NCBI GenBank assembly: GCA_963842305.1
Contig: CAWJFW010000003.1
Location: 434,001 to 498,000, forward strand
DNA length: 64,000 nt
From: JAIBJN01 sp963842305
GTDB taxonomy: Bacteria > Actinomycetota > Thermoleophilia > Gaiellales > Gaiellaceae
Direction of reading: 5' to 3'
The notes beneath the pieces were generated by a model. It was not told the origin of the DNA and did not search any database. It saw only the letters and a list, made by a program, of their open reading frames with translations. Numbering within the stretch: position 1 is the first letter of the stretch; each line of letters opens with the position of its first letter. Positions 36,205-44,184 of the stretch are shown piece by piece. Made by a program: the position numbers and the translations under genes.

Positions 36205-37113
36205 TCAGTAGGCGACTGCGCCGCGGCCGGACTCTGCCGCGTGGCGCTGCTCGTCGGCGCGGTATGAGGAACGGACGAGCGGTCCGGAGAACACCGACCC
36301 GAAGCCGAGCGACTCGCCCTGCTCCCGGAACCAACGGAACTCGTCCGGATGGACCCAGCGGTCGATCGCGGCGTGTCGCGACGACGGCTGCAGATACTGG
36401 CCGATGGTGACGACGTCGACGTCGTGGGCGCGCAGGTCGCGCATCGTCTCGACTACCTCGTCGTTCGTCTCGCCCAGGCCGACGATCATCCCCGACTTCG
36501 TCAGCACCGGGTAGTCGGCCAGCTCTTTCGCACGGCGGAGCAGCCACAACGCCTTGTCGTACGAGGCCTTGGCGCCGCGCATACGCCGGTGCAGCCGCCG
36601 CACCGTCTCGATGTTGTGGTTGAAGACCTCCGGCCGTGCGGCGAGCACGGTCGCGAGTGCGTCCTCCTCCACCCCGAGGAAATCGGGCGTCAGCACCTCG
36701 ACCGAGGAGTCCGGGAGCTTCGTCTTCAGGGCCCGAATCGTGGCGGCGTAGTGCCCGGCGCCGCGGTCCGGGATGTCGTCCCGGTCGACCGACGTGACGA
36801 CCACGTGTCGGAGGTTCATCTGTGCGGCCGCCTGGGCCAGCCGAAAAGGCTCGAGCGGATCGGGTGGGGAGTCCGGCTTGCCGGAGTGCACGTAGCAGTA
36901 GCGGCACGCCCTCGTGCAGGTGTCGCCGAGGATCTGGAACGTCGCCGTGCCGCGACCCCAGCACTCCCCGATGTTGGGGCAGCGCGCCTCCTCGCAGATC
37001 GTGTGAAGGCGCTGGCCGTGGAGCAGCTCCCGGACCTCGAAGTAGCGCGAGCCCTTGCTCGGCGCGCGCACCTTCATCCACTCGGGCCTGCGCGGCCGGT
37101 CAGCTACTGGCAA
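36205..37113 (-). CDS. lipA: Lipoyl synthase
   Basis: A 302-residue radical-SAM enzyme that inserts two sulfurs into protein-bound octanoyl groups. It carries the auxiliary-cluster motif CEEARCPNIGECW and the radical-SAM motif CTRACRYCYV (C-x3-C-x2-C), plus VVVTSVDRDDIPDRGAGHYAATI and the C-terminal SGPLVRSSYRADEQ. A TTG at 37113 gives LPVADRPRRPEWMKVRAP, matching the family's start, and overlaps lipB by 14 bp. An upstream in-frame ORF extension lies in lipB. Its target is the E2 subunit encoded upstream in the same run. Confidence 0.95.
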   Translation of the reverse strand: MPVADRPRRPEWMKVRAPSKGSRYFEVRELLHGQRLHTICEEARCPNIGECWGRGTATFQILGDTCTRACRYCYVHSGKPDSPPDPLEPFRLAQAAAQMNLRHVVVTSVDRDDIPDRGAGHYAATIRALKTKLPDSSVEVLTPDFLGVEEDALATVLAARPEVFNHNIETVRRLHRRMRGAKASYDKALWLLRRAKELADYPVLTKSGMIVGLGETNDEVVETMRDLRAHDVDVVTIGQYLQPSSRHAAIDRWVHPDEFRWFREQGESLGFGSVFSGPLVRSSYRADEQRHAAESGRGAVAY

Positions 37114-37876
37114 CGACCGATTCAACTCCGACTGCCTCTCCCGAGCGGATACCCGTGCGAAGCGGCTTGACCGAGATCTTCTCATGGACCGGCTGGGGCC
37201 AGAGCCCGCCGCCATCCTCGCCCGGCAGCTCCTCGAGCGCGAGGGCGAAGACCTCCTCGAGTGCAGCCGCTGCGAGAGGTCGCATCTCGTCGACCGCGAC
37301 TGGCCGGTCGAGCTCGCGCGCGATCGTGGTGAAGCTGGCGTCTTCGAGCCCGCAAGCGGTGATCCAGTCCGTGAACGGCGCGGGATCGAGGTCGACGTTC
37401 AGCGCGTAGCCGTGGGTCGTCACCCAGCGGGCGATGTGCACGCCGATCGAGCAGAGTTTGCGCGGCGGTGACTCGAGCCAGACGCCGGTGAGGCCCTCGA
37501 TTCGCGTCGCCTGCAGGTCGAAGGAGGCGACCGTTTTGATGACCGCCTCCTCGAGGTTGCGCACGTAGCGCTTGACGTCGCGCCCGTGGCGGTTGAGGTC
37601 GAGGATCGGGTAGCAGACCAGCTGGCCGGGCCCGTGGAACGTCGACTTGCCGCCGCGGTCGGTCTCGACGATCTCGATCTCGGCCCCGGCGGGGACGTGC
37701 AGCTCGGCGTCACCGTCCGTTCGGCGGCCGAGCGTGATCACAGGCTGGTGCTCGAGGAGCACCACCGTGTCCGGGATCGCCCCCTGCGAGACCGCGGCCG
37801 CGAGCGCGCGCTGCAGGTCCCACGCCTCCGCGTAGGGAGTGGTGCCGAGGTTGAGCAGATAGGCCCCGCGCCTCAC
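37100..37876 (-). CDS. lipB: Octanoyl-[ACP]:protein N-octanoyltransferase
   Basis: A 258-residue LipB that moves octanoyl from acyl carrier protein to lipoyl domains. Motifs: TLGRRTDGDAELHVP, RGGKSTFHGPGQLVCYPILDL, RKLCSIGVHIARWVTTHGYALNV (catalytic Lys) and the nucleophile in TACGLED. The GTG start lies 7 nt after TAGGCT (37884-37889 on this strand), so it may have its own leaderless promoter as well as read-through from E2, whose stop lies 28 bp upstream. The C-terminal tail of about 30 residues is longer than usual. Confidence 0.94.
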   Translation of the reverse strand: MRRGAYLLNLGTTPYAEAWDLQRALAAAVSQGAIPDTVVLLEHQPVITLGRRTDGDAELHVPAGAEIEIVETDRGGKSTFHGPGQLVCYPILDLNRHGRDVKRYVRNLEEAVIKTVASFDLQATRIEGLTGVWLESPPRKLCSIGVHIARWVTTHGYALNVDLDPAPFTDWITACGLEDASFTTIARELDRPVAVDEMRPLAAAALEEVFALALEELPGEDGGGLWPQPVHEKISVKPLRTGIRSGEAVGVESVVASS

Positions 37877-37904
37877 GCTACGAAGCCTAGCTGGGAGCGG
37901 ACGC

Positions 37905-39359
37905 CTAGTAGTCCGTCTCGCCCCAGGTCTGGAGCCGCTCGCGCAGATCGCGCAGGAAGCGGCCGGCGAGCGCGCCGTCGACGAGGCGATGGTCGTACGT
38001 GAGCGTGAGATTCATGATCGAGCGGATCGCGATCACGTCTTCGCCCATCTCGTCCTGCACCACCCACGGCCGCTTCACGACGGCGTAGGTCCCGAGGATG
38101 CCTGCCTGTGGCTGGCTGATCACCGGTGTTCCGTGGAACGTGCCGTAGCCACCGGGGTTCGTGATCGTGAACGTCCCGCCCTGCACGTCCTCGGGCAACA
38201 GCTTCTTGTCGCGGGCACGGGCCGCGATGTCGGCGATCGCCTTCGCCATACCGAGGAGGTTCAGGGACTCGGCGTTCCTGACGACCGGAACGATCAGGCC
38301 CTTGCCGTCGGCGAGCTCGACCGCGAAACCGAGATTGACGTATTTCCGCGTGACGATCGAGTCTCCGCGCAACTCTCCGTTGAGCCAGGGGTAGTCCTTC
38401 AACGTCTCGACCGCGGCTCGGGCGACGAAGACGAGGTAGGTCGGGTTGACGCCGTACGCAGCCTGGTACTCCTTCTTGAGCGTCTGCCGGATCGCGGCCA
38501 CCCTGGACATGTCGACCTCGATCGCGCTCGTGACGTGCGCCGACGTGTCGAGCGACCGGCGCATGTGCTCTGCGATGCCCTTCCGCATCGCCGACATCGG
38601 CTCGACCGACTCGTCCTCCTGGACCGCAGCCACGGGTGTCGGAGGTGGCGGCTCGACGGGTGCCGGTGCGGGGGGCGCTGCCGGAGCCGCTGGGGCCGGG
38701 GCAGGCTCTGCAGGCTGCGTCGGCGCCTCGGGAGCCGGCAAAGTCTCGGACGGCCCGGCAGCCTCGCCGGCCTCGATAAAGCCGAGGATGTCCTTCTTCG
38801 TCACGCGACCACCGCGCCCCGTGCCCGAGATCTGCGACAGGTCGACACCGTGCTCGGCGGCGATCCGGGCGACGACCGGCGAGACGAAGCGCGCTCCGTT
38901 CTCCTGGCCCTCGGGAGCTGGCGGCTGCGCTGCTCGCGGCGGGACGTCCACGGGTGCCGCGATCGGCGGGTCGCCTTCCGCGCTGGAGAATGCCGCGCTC
39001 TCGGCCGCCGCCTCCTGCGTCGCCGGCACCGGAAGGTCCTCGTCGACGTCGGGCGCCTCGGGAGGCGCGTCGTCGGCCGGAGCGGTTGGCGCGGCCGGGG
39101 TCGCCGCGCCTTCGGGCGCGATTACCGCGATCTTCGTTCCCACCTCGACCGTCTCGCCCTCCTGGAAGAGGATCTGCTGCACGATGCCCGACGCGGGGCT
39201 CGGCACCTCGGTGTCGACCTTGTCGGTCGAGATCTCGAGCAGCGTCTCGTCCGCCTCGATCCGCTCTCCCTCGGACTTGGCCCACTTCGTGATCGTGCCC
39301 TCTGAGACGGAGACGCCCATCTGGGGCATGACGACGTCGACGAGCGTGCCGGTGGCCAT
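37905..39359 (-). CDS. Dihydrolipoamide acyltransferase (E2) of a 2-oxoacid dehydrogenase
   Basis: A 484-residue E2 with one N-terminal lipoyl domain (ETLLEISTDKVDTEVPSP, lipoyl Lys in TDKV), an Ala/Pro/Glu-rich linker, a peripheral-subunit-binding domain (SPVVARIAAEHGVDLSQISGTGRGGRVTKKDIL), a second Ala/Pro linker, and the catalytic acyltransferase domain ending LTLTYDHRLVDGALAGRFL, with His-x3-Asp. It transfers acyl groups to CoA. The ATG overlaps the E1 beta stop (TGATG). Whether the complex uses pyruvate, branched-chain 2-oxoacids or another substrate is not decided by the sequence alone. Confidence 0.92.
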   Translation of the reverse strand: MATGTLVDVVMPQMGVSVSEGTITKWAKSEGERIEADETLLEISTDKVDTEVPSPASGIVQQILFQEGETVEVGTKIAVIAPEGAATPAAPTAPADDAPPEAPDVDEDLPVPATQEAAAESAAFSSAEGDPPIAAPVDVPPRAAQPPAPEGQENGARFVSPVVARIAAEHGVDLSQISGTGRGGRVTKKDILGFIEAGEAAGPSETLPAPEAPTQPAEPAPAPAAPAAPPAPAPVEPPPPTPVAAVQEDESVEPMSAMRKGIAEHMRRSLDTSAHVTSAIEVDMSRVAAIRQTLKKEYQAAYGVNPTYLVFVARAAVETLKDYPWLNGELRGDSIVTRKYVNLGFAVELADGKGLIVPVVRNAESLNLLGMAKAIADIAARARDKKLLPEDVQGGTFTITNPGGYGTFHGTPVISQPQAGILGTYAVVKRPWVVQDEMGEDVIAIRSIMNLTLTYDHRLVDGALAGRFLRDLRERLQTWGETDY

Positions 39360-40336
39360 CAGTACGCGGCGACCTCGCGGAGCCCGGCGACGACGTCGTC
39401 CGCCTGGGGAAGGAAAGCCTTCTCGAGGGTCGGCGCGAAGGGGACCGGCGTGTCGGGCGCGGTGATGCGCGTGACGGGCGCGTCGAGCTGCTCGAACGCT
39501 TCCTCGGCGATCGTCGCGGCAATCTCGCCGCCGAAGCCGCCGGTGTGCGTGTCCTCGTGGAGGACGATCACCTTCGACGTCTTCTCCACCGAGGCGAGGA
39601 CCGCCGCCTTGTCCCACGGCATGATCGTACGGAGGTCGATGATCTCGGTCGAGATGTCGTCCTCCTCGGCGACCTTCTCCGCGGCCTCGGCGGCCGTGTA
39701 GACCATCGCGCCCCACGTCACGACGGTGACATCGCCGCCCTCGCGGTGGACGCGCGCCTCGCCGAACGGGATCGTGTAGCGCTCGTCCGGGACGTCAGCC
39801 TTGATGCGGCGATAGAGATGCTTGTGCTCGAAGTACAGAACCGGATTCGGGTCCTCGATCGCGGTGACGATGAGGCCCTTGGCGTCCTCGGGGGTCGACG
39901 GGCAGACGACCTTCAGACCGGGGATGTGCGCGAAGCTCGACTCGGGGTTCTGGGAGTGGAACGGCCCGCCGGAGAAGCCGCCTCCTGAGGGGCAGCGAAC
40001 GACGATCGGCACAGGGGTTCCGGCGCGGTAGCGCTGCTTGGCAGCCACCGTCACGAGGTGGTCCCAGGCACACGAGACGAAATCGGCGAACTGCATCTCG
40101 GCGACCGGGCGCATGCCCATGATCGCGGCTCCCGTACAGCCGCCGACGATCGCGGTCTCGGCGAGCGGCGCGTCGATCACACGCCACGGCCCAAACTCCT
40201 CCTGGAAGCCCTGCGTCACCTTGAAGGCGCCGCCGTAGACGCCGACGTCCTCGCCGATCACGAAGACGCGCTTGTCGCGCCGCATCTCCTGGCGAAGGCC
40301 GTCCGAGATCGCCTGCAGGTAGGTCTTCTCTGCCAC
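39359..40336 (-). CDS. 2-oxoacid dehydrogenase E1 beta subunit
   Basis: A 325-residue transketolase-like subunit. Features: DKRVFVIGEDVGVYGGAFKVTQGFQEEFG, AIVGGCTGAAIMGMRPVAEMQFADFV (the Glu that activates thiamin), PSGGGFSGGPFHSQNPE and HEDTHTGGFGGEI. With E1 alpha it decarboxylates a 2-oxoacid using thiamin diphosphate and acylates the lipoyl arm of E2. The GTG at 40336, 11 bp after the E1 alpha stop, fits the family start (VAEKTYLQAI). The in-frame extension upstream lies in E1 alpha. Confidence 0.93.
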   Translation of the reverse strand: MAEKTYLQAISDGLRQEMRRDKRVFVIGEDVGVYGGAFKVTQGFQEEFGPWRVIDAPLAETAIVGGCTGAAIMGMRPVAEMQFADFVSCAWDHLVTVAAKQRYRAGTPVPIVVRCPSGGGFSGGPFHSQNPESSFAHIPGLKVVCPSTPEDAKGLIVTAIEDPNPVLYFEHKHLYRRIKADVPDERYTIPFGEARVHREGGDVTVVTWGAMVYTAAEAAEKVAEEDDISTEIIDLRTIMPWDKAAVLASVEKTSKVIVLHEDTHTGGFGGEIAATIAEEAFEQLDAPVTRITAPDTPVPFAPTLEKAFLPQADDVVAGLREVAAY

Positions 40337-40347
40337 TAGTGAGCCAC

Positions 40348-41394
40348 TTACTTGTGGTGAGGCGTGTCGAGGTCCTCGGGAGTCGCGAACACGCCCTCGA
40401 GGAGCGTCGAGCCGTCCGGCGTCGGGCTTTCCTCTGCGCGCTTGATTGCGTCGTTCATGAGCTTCTTGACGTCGCCCCGGATCTCCTCCTCCTCGTGGTC
40501 CGTGAACTCGGCGTTCTCGCGGAGCCAGGTGCGGAAGCGCTCGAGCGGGTCGCGCTTCGCCCATTCCTCGAACATCTCCTTGGGAACGTAGAACGCGTCG
40601 TCGTGCACGGCATGGCCCTCCATGCGGAGGGTGAGGCACTCGATCAGGGTCGGTCCGCCGCCTTCCCGCGCCTTCTCGACGGCGAGCTTGGCCTCGCGGT
40701 AGACGGCGAGCACGTCGGTGCCGTCGACGACGACCCCGTCGAACCCATAAGCCTTGGCCCGGTCCGCGACGTGCTCGATCGCGTAGCCGAGGTGCGTCGG
40801 AGTCGAGTAGGCCCACTGGTTGTTGTCGCAGATGAAGACGATCGGGAGCCGGCGAACGCCGGCGAGGTTCATGGACTCGTGCGTGTCCCCGCGTGCTGCC
40901 GAGCCTTCCCCGAACCAGCCGAGCGCGACGCGGCGCTCTTCCCGGATGCGGAAGGCGAGCGCGCAGCCGACCGCGACCGGCAGCATCGCCGGCAGGTGGC
41001 TCACCATCGCGATCAGACCGAGGCGATCGTCGGCCATGTGGACGTTGCCGTCCTTGCCCTGCGTCGGACCGTCCATGCGACCCATGAACTGCGCGAAGAT
41101 CCGCCAGGGCTCGACGCCGCGCACGATGTGGACTCCCATGTCCCGGTGCAGCGGCGTGCCCACGTCCTCCGGGCCCATGGCGGTGGCGACGCCGACCGCC
41201 GCCGCCTCGTTCCCGCGTCCCGTGTAGAAGCTTCCGGGGATTTTCCCCTGCTTGTACAGGATGTGGCCGCGCTCCTCGATGCCCCTCGTCGTGAGGAGGT
41301 GTCGGTAGATGTCGAGGAGGTCCTCTCGGTCGAGGCCGAACTCTCTGACCTCTGTGAGCGAGGAGACCGGTTCTGCTTCCCTGGCGATCGCCAT
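40348..41394 (-). CDS. 2-oxoacid dehydrogenase E1 alpha subunit
   Basis: A 348-residue thiamin-diphosphate-binding subunit: GSFYTGRGNEAAAVGVA, GRMDGPTQGKDGNVHMAD, the ThDP motif GWFGEGSAARGDTHESMNLAGVRRLPIVFICDNNQWAYS (GDG-type start modified to GEGS), and RMEGHAVHDDA. It is the first gene of an E1 alpha-E1 beta-E2-lipB-lipA run. No E3 gene is present in the run. The ATG at 41394 is 45 bp from the divergent zinc-ribbon gene. Confidence 0.92.
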   Translation of the reverse strand: MAIAREAEPVSSLTEVREFGLDREDLLDIYRHLLTTRGIEERGHILYKQGKIPGSFYTGRGNEAAAVGVATAMGPEDVGTPLHRDMGVHIVRGVEPWRIFAQFMGRMDGPTQGKDGNVHMADDRLGLIAMVSHLPAMLPVAVGCALAFRIREERRVALGWFGEGSAARGDTHESMNLAGVRRLPIVFICDNNQWAYSTPTHLGYAIEHVADRAKAYGFDGVVVDGTDVLAVYREAKLAVEKAREGGGPTLIECLTLRMEGHAVHDDAFYVPKEMFEEWAKRDPLERFRTWLRENAEFTDHEEEEIRGDVKKLMNDAIKRAEESPTPDGSTLLEGVFATPEDLDTPHHK

Positions 41395-41439
41395 GTCGCG
41401 AATCGAACTCTAGCGGCTGCTCGGCGGTAGGGTGAATCC

Positions 41440-41748
41440 ATGGCCAGGGCCTCCGACTGGCTCAGGGAAGAGCGTCGCCGGACGCTCGGGGACTGGGTCG
41501 CGTTCTGTCTCGAGTGCGGTCACGTCCAGCGCTACTTCGCCCCGGAAGAGGCGGCATTGCCCCGCGCGTGTCCCGAGTGCGGCGGCGTGCTGCGAGTCCG
41601 CTGCCCGTCCTGCAACGCGCCGATCACGTCGGGCTTCGCGGTCAGGTGCGAGGAGTGCGATGGCGAGCTGCGTCCGCCCGAGCTCTTCGGCGGGCCGATC
41701 CAGAAGTCCGCGGCTAGGCCGAAATCTCGGAGAAGTGGATCACCGTGA
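41440..41748 (+). CDS. Zinc-ribbon protein, unknown function
   Basis: A 102-residue protein with three CxxC pairs (FCLECGHVQRYF, ACPECGGVLRVRCPSCNAPI, RCEECDGEL), suggesting two small treble-clef or rubredoxin-like zinc sites. No catalytic domain is recognised. The ATG at 41440 lies 6 nt after TAGGGT (41428-41433). The 3' end overlaps the convergent ASCH gene by 35 bp. Confidence 0.75.
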   Translation: MARASDWLREERRRTLGDWVAFCLECGHVQRYFAPEEAALPRACPECGGVLRVRCPSCNAPITSGFAVRCEECDGELRPPELFGGPIQKSAARPKSRRSGSP

Positions 41749-42061
41749 CCGTGTCCTCCTCGGTCACGTCGCGGTTGTAGAGCCGGCCCAGGAAGGTGAC
41801 CATGTCTTCCGTGCGCTTGATCTCCGGGTTGTCCTTCTCGATCTCCCGGGGCGAGCACTCCGCGAGCGGCTTCACCTCGACTTTGTCGATCACCGCGTCG
41901 AAGATCTTCTCCCGCGGCCCGTAGCGGAGGCCGACGAGGACCTGGACGACCATCCCCTTCTTGTACTTCCCGGCCTTGTCGCCGAGGCGGATCGTCGCGG
42001 TCTTGCGCCTGCTCCTGAGCTGGTCGGCGACGATCGGCGAGTAGAAGTTGAGGGCGTACAT
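41714..42061 (-). CDS. ASCH-domain protein
   Basis: A 115-residue protein with an ASCH (PUA-like RNA-binding) fold, recognised from the N-terminal strand, the KTATIRLGDKAGKYKKGMVVQVLVGLRYGPREKIFDAVIDKVEV segment and the C-terminal TVTVIHFSEI strand. ASCH proteins are thought to bind RNA or modified nucleosides, and the specific ligand is unknown. The gene ends inside the tail of the convergent zinc-ribbon gene. Confidence 0.78.
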   Translation of the reverse strand: MYALNFYSPIVADQLRSRRKTATIRLGDKAGKYKKGMVVQVLVGLRYGPREKIFDAVIDKVEVKPLAECSPREIEKDNPEIKRTEDMVTFLGRLYNRDVTEEDTVTVIHFSEISA

Positions 42062-42089
42062 CGGCCAGTCAGGGATCGAAGCGGCCCCA

Positions 42090-42524
42090 TCATACGGCTT
42101 CTTCGGCGAGGAGCCTTCGTGCCCTCTCGGCCATCTCCCGCTCGCCTCCGTAGGCGAGGAGCCGGGGCGCCTCGTCGAGCGGGAGCCAACGGGTTGCGTC
42201 GACTTCGTGCGCGTGTTCGGCCGGGATGTCTCCGAGGCGGCCGCGTGCGTAGCGGAAGAGGTAGAAGCTGACGATCTTGAAGACGCGTTCGCCCTCCCAG
42301 GTGTAGACGTAGCGGACGTCGCCCAGCTTCTCGACGAGGCGGCCCTCGACGCCGGTCTCCTCGGTCACCTCGCGTGAGGCCGTGTCGGCCGGGCTTTCGC
42401 CCGGCCCGATGAGGCCCTTCGGCAGCGCCCAGACGTCCTTTCCGCCCGGCCGGATCGCGGCCAGGCGCCACCCGCCGCGCAGGCGGCGCACGACCACTCC
42501 TCCTGCCGAGAACTCGCGGCGCAT
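42090..42524 (-). CDS. Nudix hydrolase
   Basis: A 144-residue Nudix enzyme with the box GLIGPGESPADTASREVTEETGV (G-x5-E-x7-REVTEE-x-GV) following WALPKG. Such enzymes cleave nucleoside diphosphates linked to another group. The short size and the GGVVVRRLRGGWRLAAIRP start resemble house-cleaning (diadenosine polyphosphate or oxidised NTP) members, but the substrate is open. The ATG at 42524 lies 7 nt after TAGCTT, which overlaps the promoter of the divergent MFS gene. Confidence 0.88.
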   Translation of the reverse strand: MRREFSAGGVVVRRLRGGWRLAAIRPGGKDVWALPKGLIGPGESPADTASREVTEETGVEGRLVEKLGDVRYVYTWEGERVFKIVSFYLFRYARGRLGDIPAEHAHEVDATRWLPLDEAPRLLAYGGEREMAERARRLLAEEAV

Positions 42525-42531
42525 GAGCGCG

Positions 42532-42541
42532 AAGCTAGCAT
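42532..42541. promoter_or_regulatory. Overlapping divergent -10 boxes (Nudix / MFS)
   Basis: The 10-bp AAGCTAGCAT reads TAGCTT on the minus strand (7 nt before the Nudix ATG) and TAGCAT on the plus strand (6 nt before the MFS GTG). The two -10 hexamers share the TA core of GCTAGC, so RNA polymerase can bind for only one gene at a time. Confidence 0.6.
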
Positions 42542-42547
42542 CGCAGC

Positions 42548-43711
42548 GTGCGCCGTCTGCTCCTCCTCGTCTGCGCCATCGTGCTCGCGGACACGATGTT
42601 GTACGCGGCCCTGGCACCCCTCCTGCCGCACTACGCGGACGAGTACGGGCTCTCGAAGGGCGAGGCGGGTCTCCTCGTCGGCTCGTATGCCGCAGGCGCG
42701 CTCGTCGGCGCGCTCCCGGGCGGCCTGGCGGCCTCCCGGTTCGGCCCCCGCCGTGCCGTGCTCGGAGGGCTCGTCCTCATGGCCGTCGCGAGCATCGCCT
42801 TCGGCTTTGCGGGTTCCGCTCTGGCGCTCGGAGTCGCGCGCTTCGCCCAAGGGGTCGGGAGCGCGCTCTCCTGGACCGGGGGCCTCTCCTGGCTCGTCGC
42901 CGGAACGCCCCGCGAGCGGCGGGGCGAGATGATCGGGACGGCGATGGGTGCGGCGATCTTCGGGGCGATGCTCGGTCCCGCCGTTGGGGCCGCCGCCGAA
43001 TGGCTCGGTTCACGGGTGGTCTTCTCCGGGATCGCCGTCATCGCCGTCGTCCTCGTCGCCTGGGCGTTGCGGACCTCGCCGACGCCGGCGGACCCGCAGC
43101 CCGCGCGCGCGTACCTGGGCGTGATCCGACAGCCGGTCGTCCTCGGCGCCCTCTGGCTGATCGTGATGCCGGCCGTCCTCTTCGGCGTCATCTCGGTGCT
43201 CATCCCCCTCGAGCTCGGCGACGCCGGATGGAGCGCGGCCGCAATCGCCGCCGCCTTCATCGGTGCGGCAGCGATCGAGACGGTGGTGGCTCCGTTCTGG
43301 GGTCGCTTCTCGGACCGGCGTGGGCGCCTCCTCCCGCTTCGGATGGCCCTCGCCGGAGGCATCGTGGTCACGTCGGCCCTGGCCCTCGCCGACCTGCCTT
43401 GGCTGATCGTCGCGCTCCTCGTCGCGACGGCGGTGACGTTCGGCGCCTTCTGGGCTCCCGCCATGGCCCTCCTCGCCGACGGCGCCGACCGCATGGGGCT
43501 CGCCCAAGGGCTCGCCTTCGGGCTCCTGAATGCGTCCTGGGGCGCGGGGAACTCGGTCGGCCCGCCCCTTGGCGGCGCGCTCGCGGACGTCGGGGGAGAT
43601 GCGCTTCCTTACGGTCTCATGGCGTTTGCGTGTGCGTTCACTCTCATCGCGTTCTCGCGCGGACGCCGTGTTCTTGGCACTCCTCTTGCCCGAGTGCCAG
43701 AGAATTCTTGA
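42548..43711 (+). CDS. Major facilitator superfamily transporter
   Basis: A 387-residue, 12-helix MFS protein of the drug/metabolite efflux type. Helix 2-3 loop motif A is visible (GGLAASRFGPRRAVLGGL), with a second copy in the C-terminal half (GRFSDRRGRLLPLRMAL). Strong sequence periodicity supports 12 transmembrane segments. The GTG start lies 6 nt after TAGCAT. The last 38 bases of the gene overlap the first CIRCE operator of groESL, which constrains both. Substrate unknown. Confidence 0.88.
   Translation: MRRLLLLVCAIVLADTMLYAALAPLLPHYADEYGLSKGEAGLLVGSYAAGALVGALPGGLAASRFGPRRAVLGGLVLMAVASIAFGFAGSALALGVARFAQGVGSALSWTGGLSWLVAGTPRERRGEMIGTAMGAAIFGAMLGPAVGAAAEWLGSRVVFSGIAVIAVVLVAWALRTSPTPADPQPARAYLGVIRQPVVLGALWLIVMPAVLFGVISVLIPLELGDAGWSAAAIAAAFIGAAAIETVVAPFWGRFSDRRGRLLPLRMALAGGIVVTSALALADLPWLIVALLVATAVTFGAFWAPAMALLADGADRMGLAQGLAFGLLNASWGAGNSVGPPLGGALADVGGDALPYGLMAFACAFTLIAFSRGRRVLGTPLARVPENS
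43674..43700. promoter_or_regulatory. CIRCE operator 1 upstream of groESL
   Basis: TTGGCACTC-N9-GAGTGCCAG matches the HrcA-binding CIRCE consensus (TTAGCACTC-N9-GAGTGCTAA), with one mismatch between the arms. It lies inside the 3' end of the MFS gene, 105 bp before the groES start. HrcA itself is not in the window. Confidence 0.75.
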
Positions 43712-43744
43712 TCCAAACCCGCGCCCGGTTCGCTACGATGGCTC

Positions 43745-43771
43745 CTGGCACTCCGAAGTGTCGAGTGCCAG
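43745..43771. promoter_or_regulatory. CIRCE operator 2 upstream of groESL
   Basis: CTGGCACTC-N9-GAGTGCCAG is a perfect 9-bp inverted repeat with the 9-bp spacer of CIRCE. It starts 5 bp after a TACGAT -10 candidate (43734-43739) and ends 33 bp before groES, so HrcA bound here would cover the transcription start. Confidence 0.85.
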
Positions 43772-43804
43772 CAACGAAAAGTCATTCGCAAGGAGGAGTG
43801 CTGG

Positions 43805-44143
43805 ATGAATCTTCAGCCATTGGGCGACCGGCTGATCGTCGAGGCGCTGGACGAGGAGGAGATGACCGCGAGCGGCATCGTCCTCCCGGACACCGCCAAG
43901 GAGAAGCCTCAGCGCGGTCGCGTTCTCGCCGTCGGCCCCGGGCCGAGAGACGAGGACGGCGAGTACGTCAAGATGGATCTCGAGCCCGGGGATGAGATCA
44001 TCTTTTCGAAGTACGGCGGCACCGACATCAAGCTCGGGGCGGACGAGTATCTGATCCTGCGCGAGTCGGACGTCCTGGCCAAGGTCGTCGCCGAGACGAA
44101 GTCCAAGAGCAAGAAGAAGGAACTGGCCGGCGCAGCCGCCTGA
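43805..44143 (+). CDS. groES: Co-chaperonin GroES
   Basis: A 112-residue GroES lid (LGDRLIVEALDEEEMTASGIVLPDTAKEKPQRGRVLAVGPG with its mobile loop, GDEIIFSKYGG and EYLILRESDVLAKV). It caps GroEL rings during protein folding. A Lys-rich tail (KSKSKKKELAGAAA) extends beyond the usual 95-100 residues. A strong ribosome-binding site AAGGAGG (43790-43796) lies 8 nt before the ATG. Two CIRCE operators upstream imply HrcA-controlled heat-shock expression. groEL follows after 41 bp. Confidence 0.97.
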   Translation: MNLQPLGDRLIVEALDEEEMTASGIVLPDTAKEKPQRGRVLAVGPGPRDEDGEYVKMDLEPGDEIIFSKYGGTDIKLGADEYLILRESDVLAKVVAETKSKSKKKELAGAAA

Positions 44144-44184
44144 GGGCGCACGTCGTCGTTCACAAGGATCGAAACGGAGGATTA

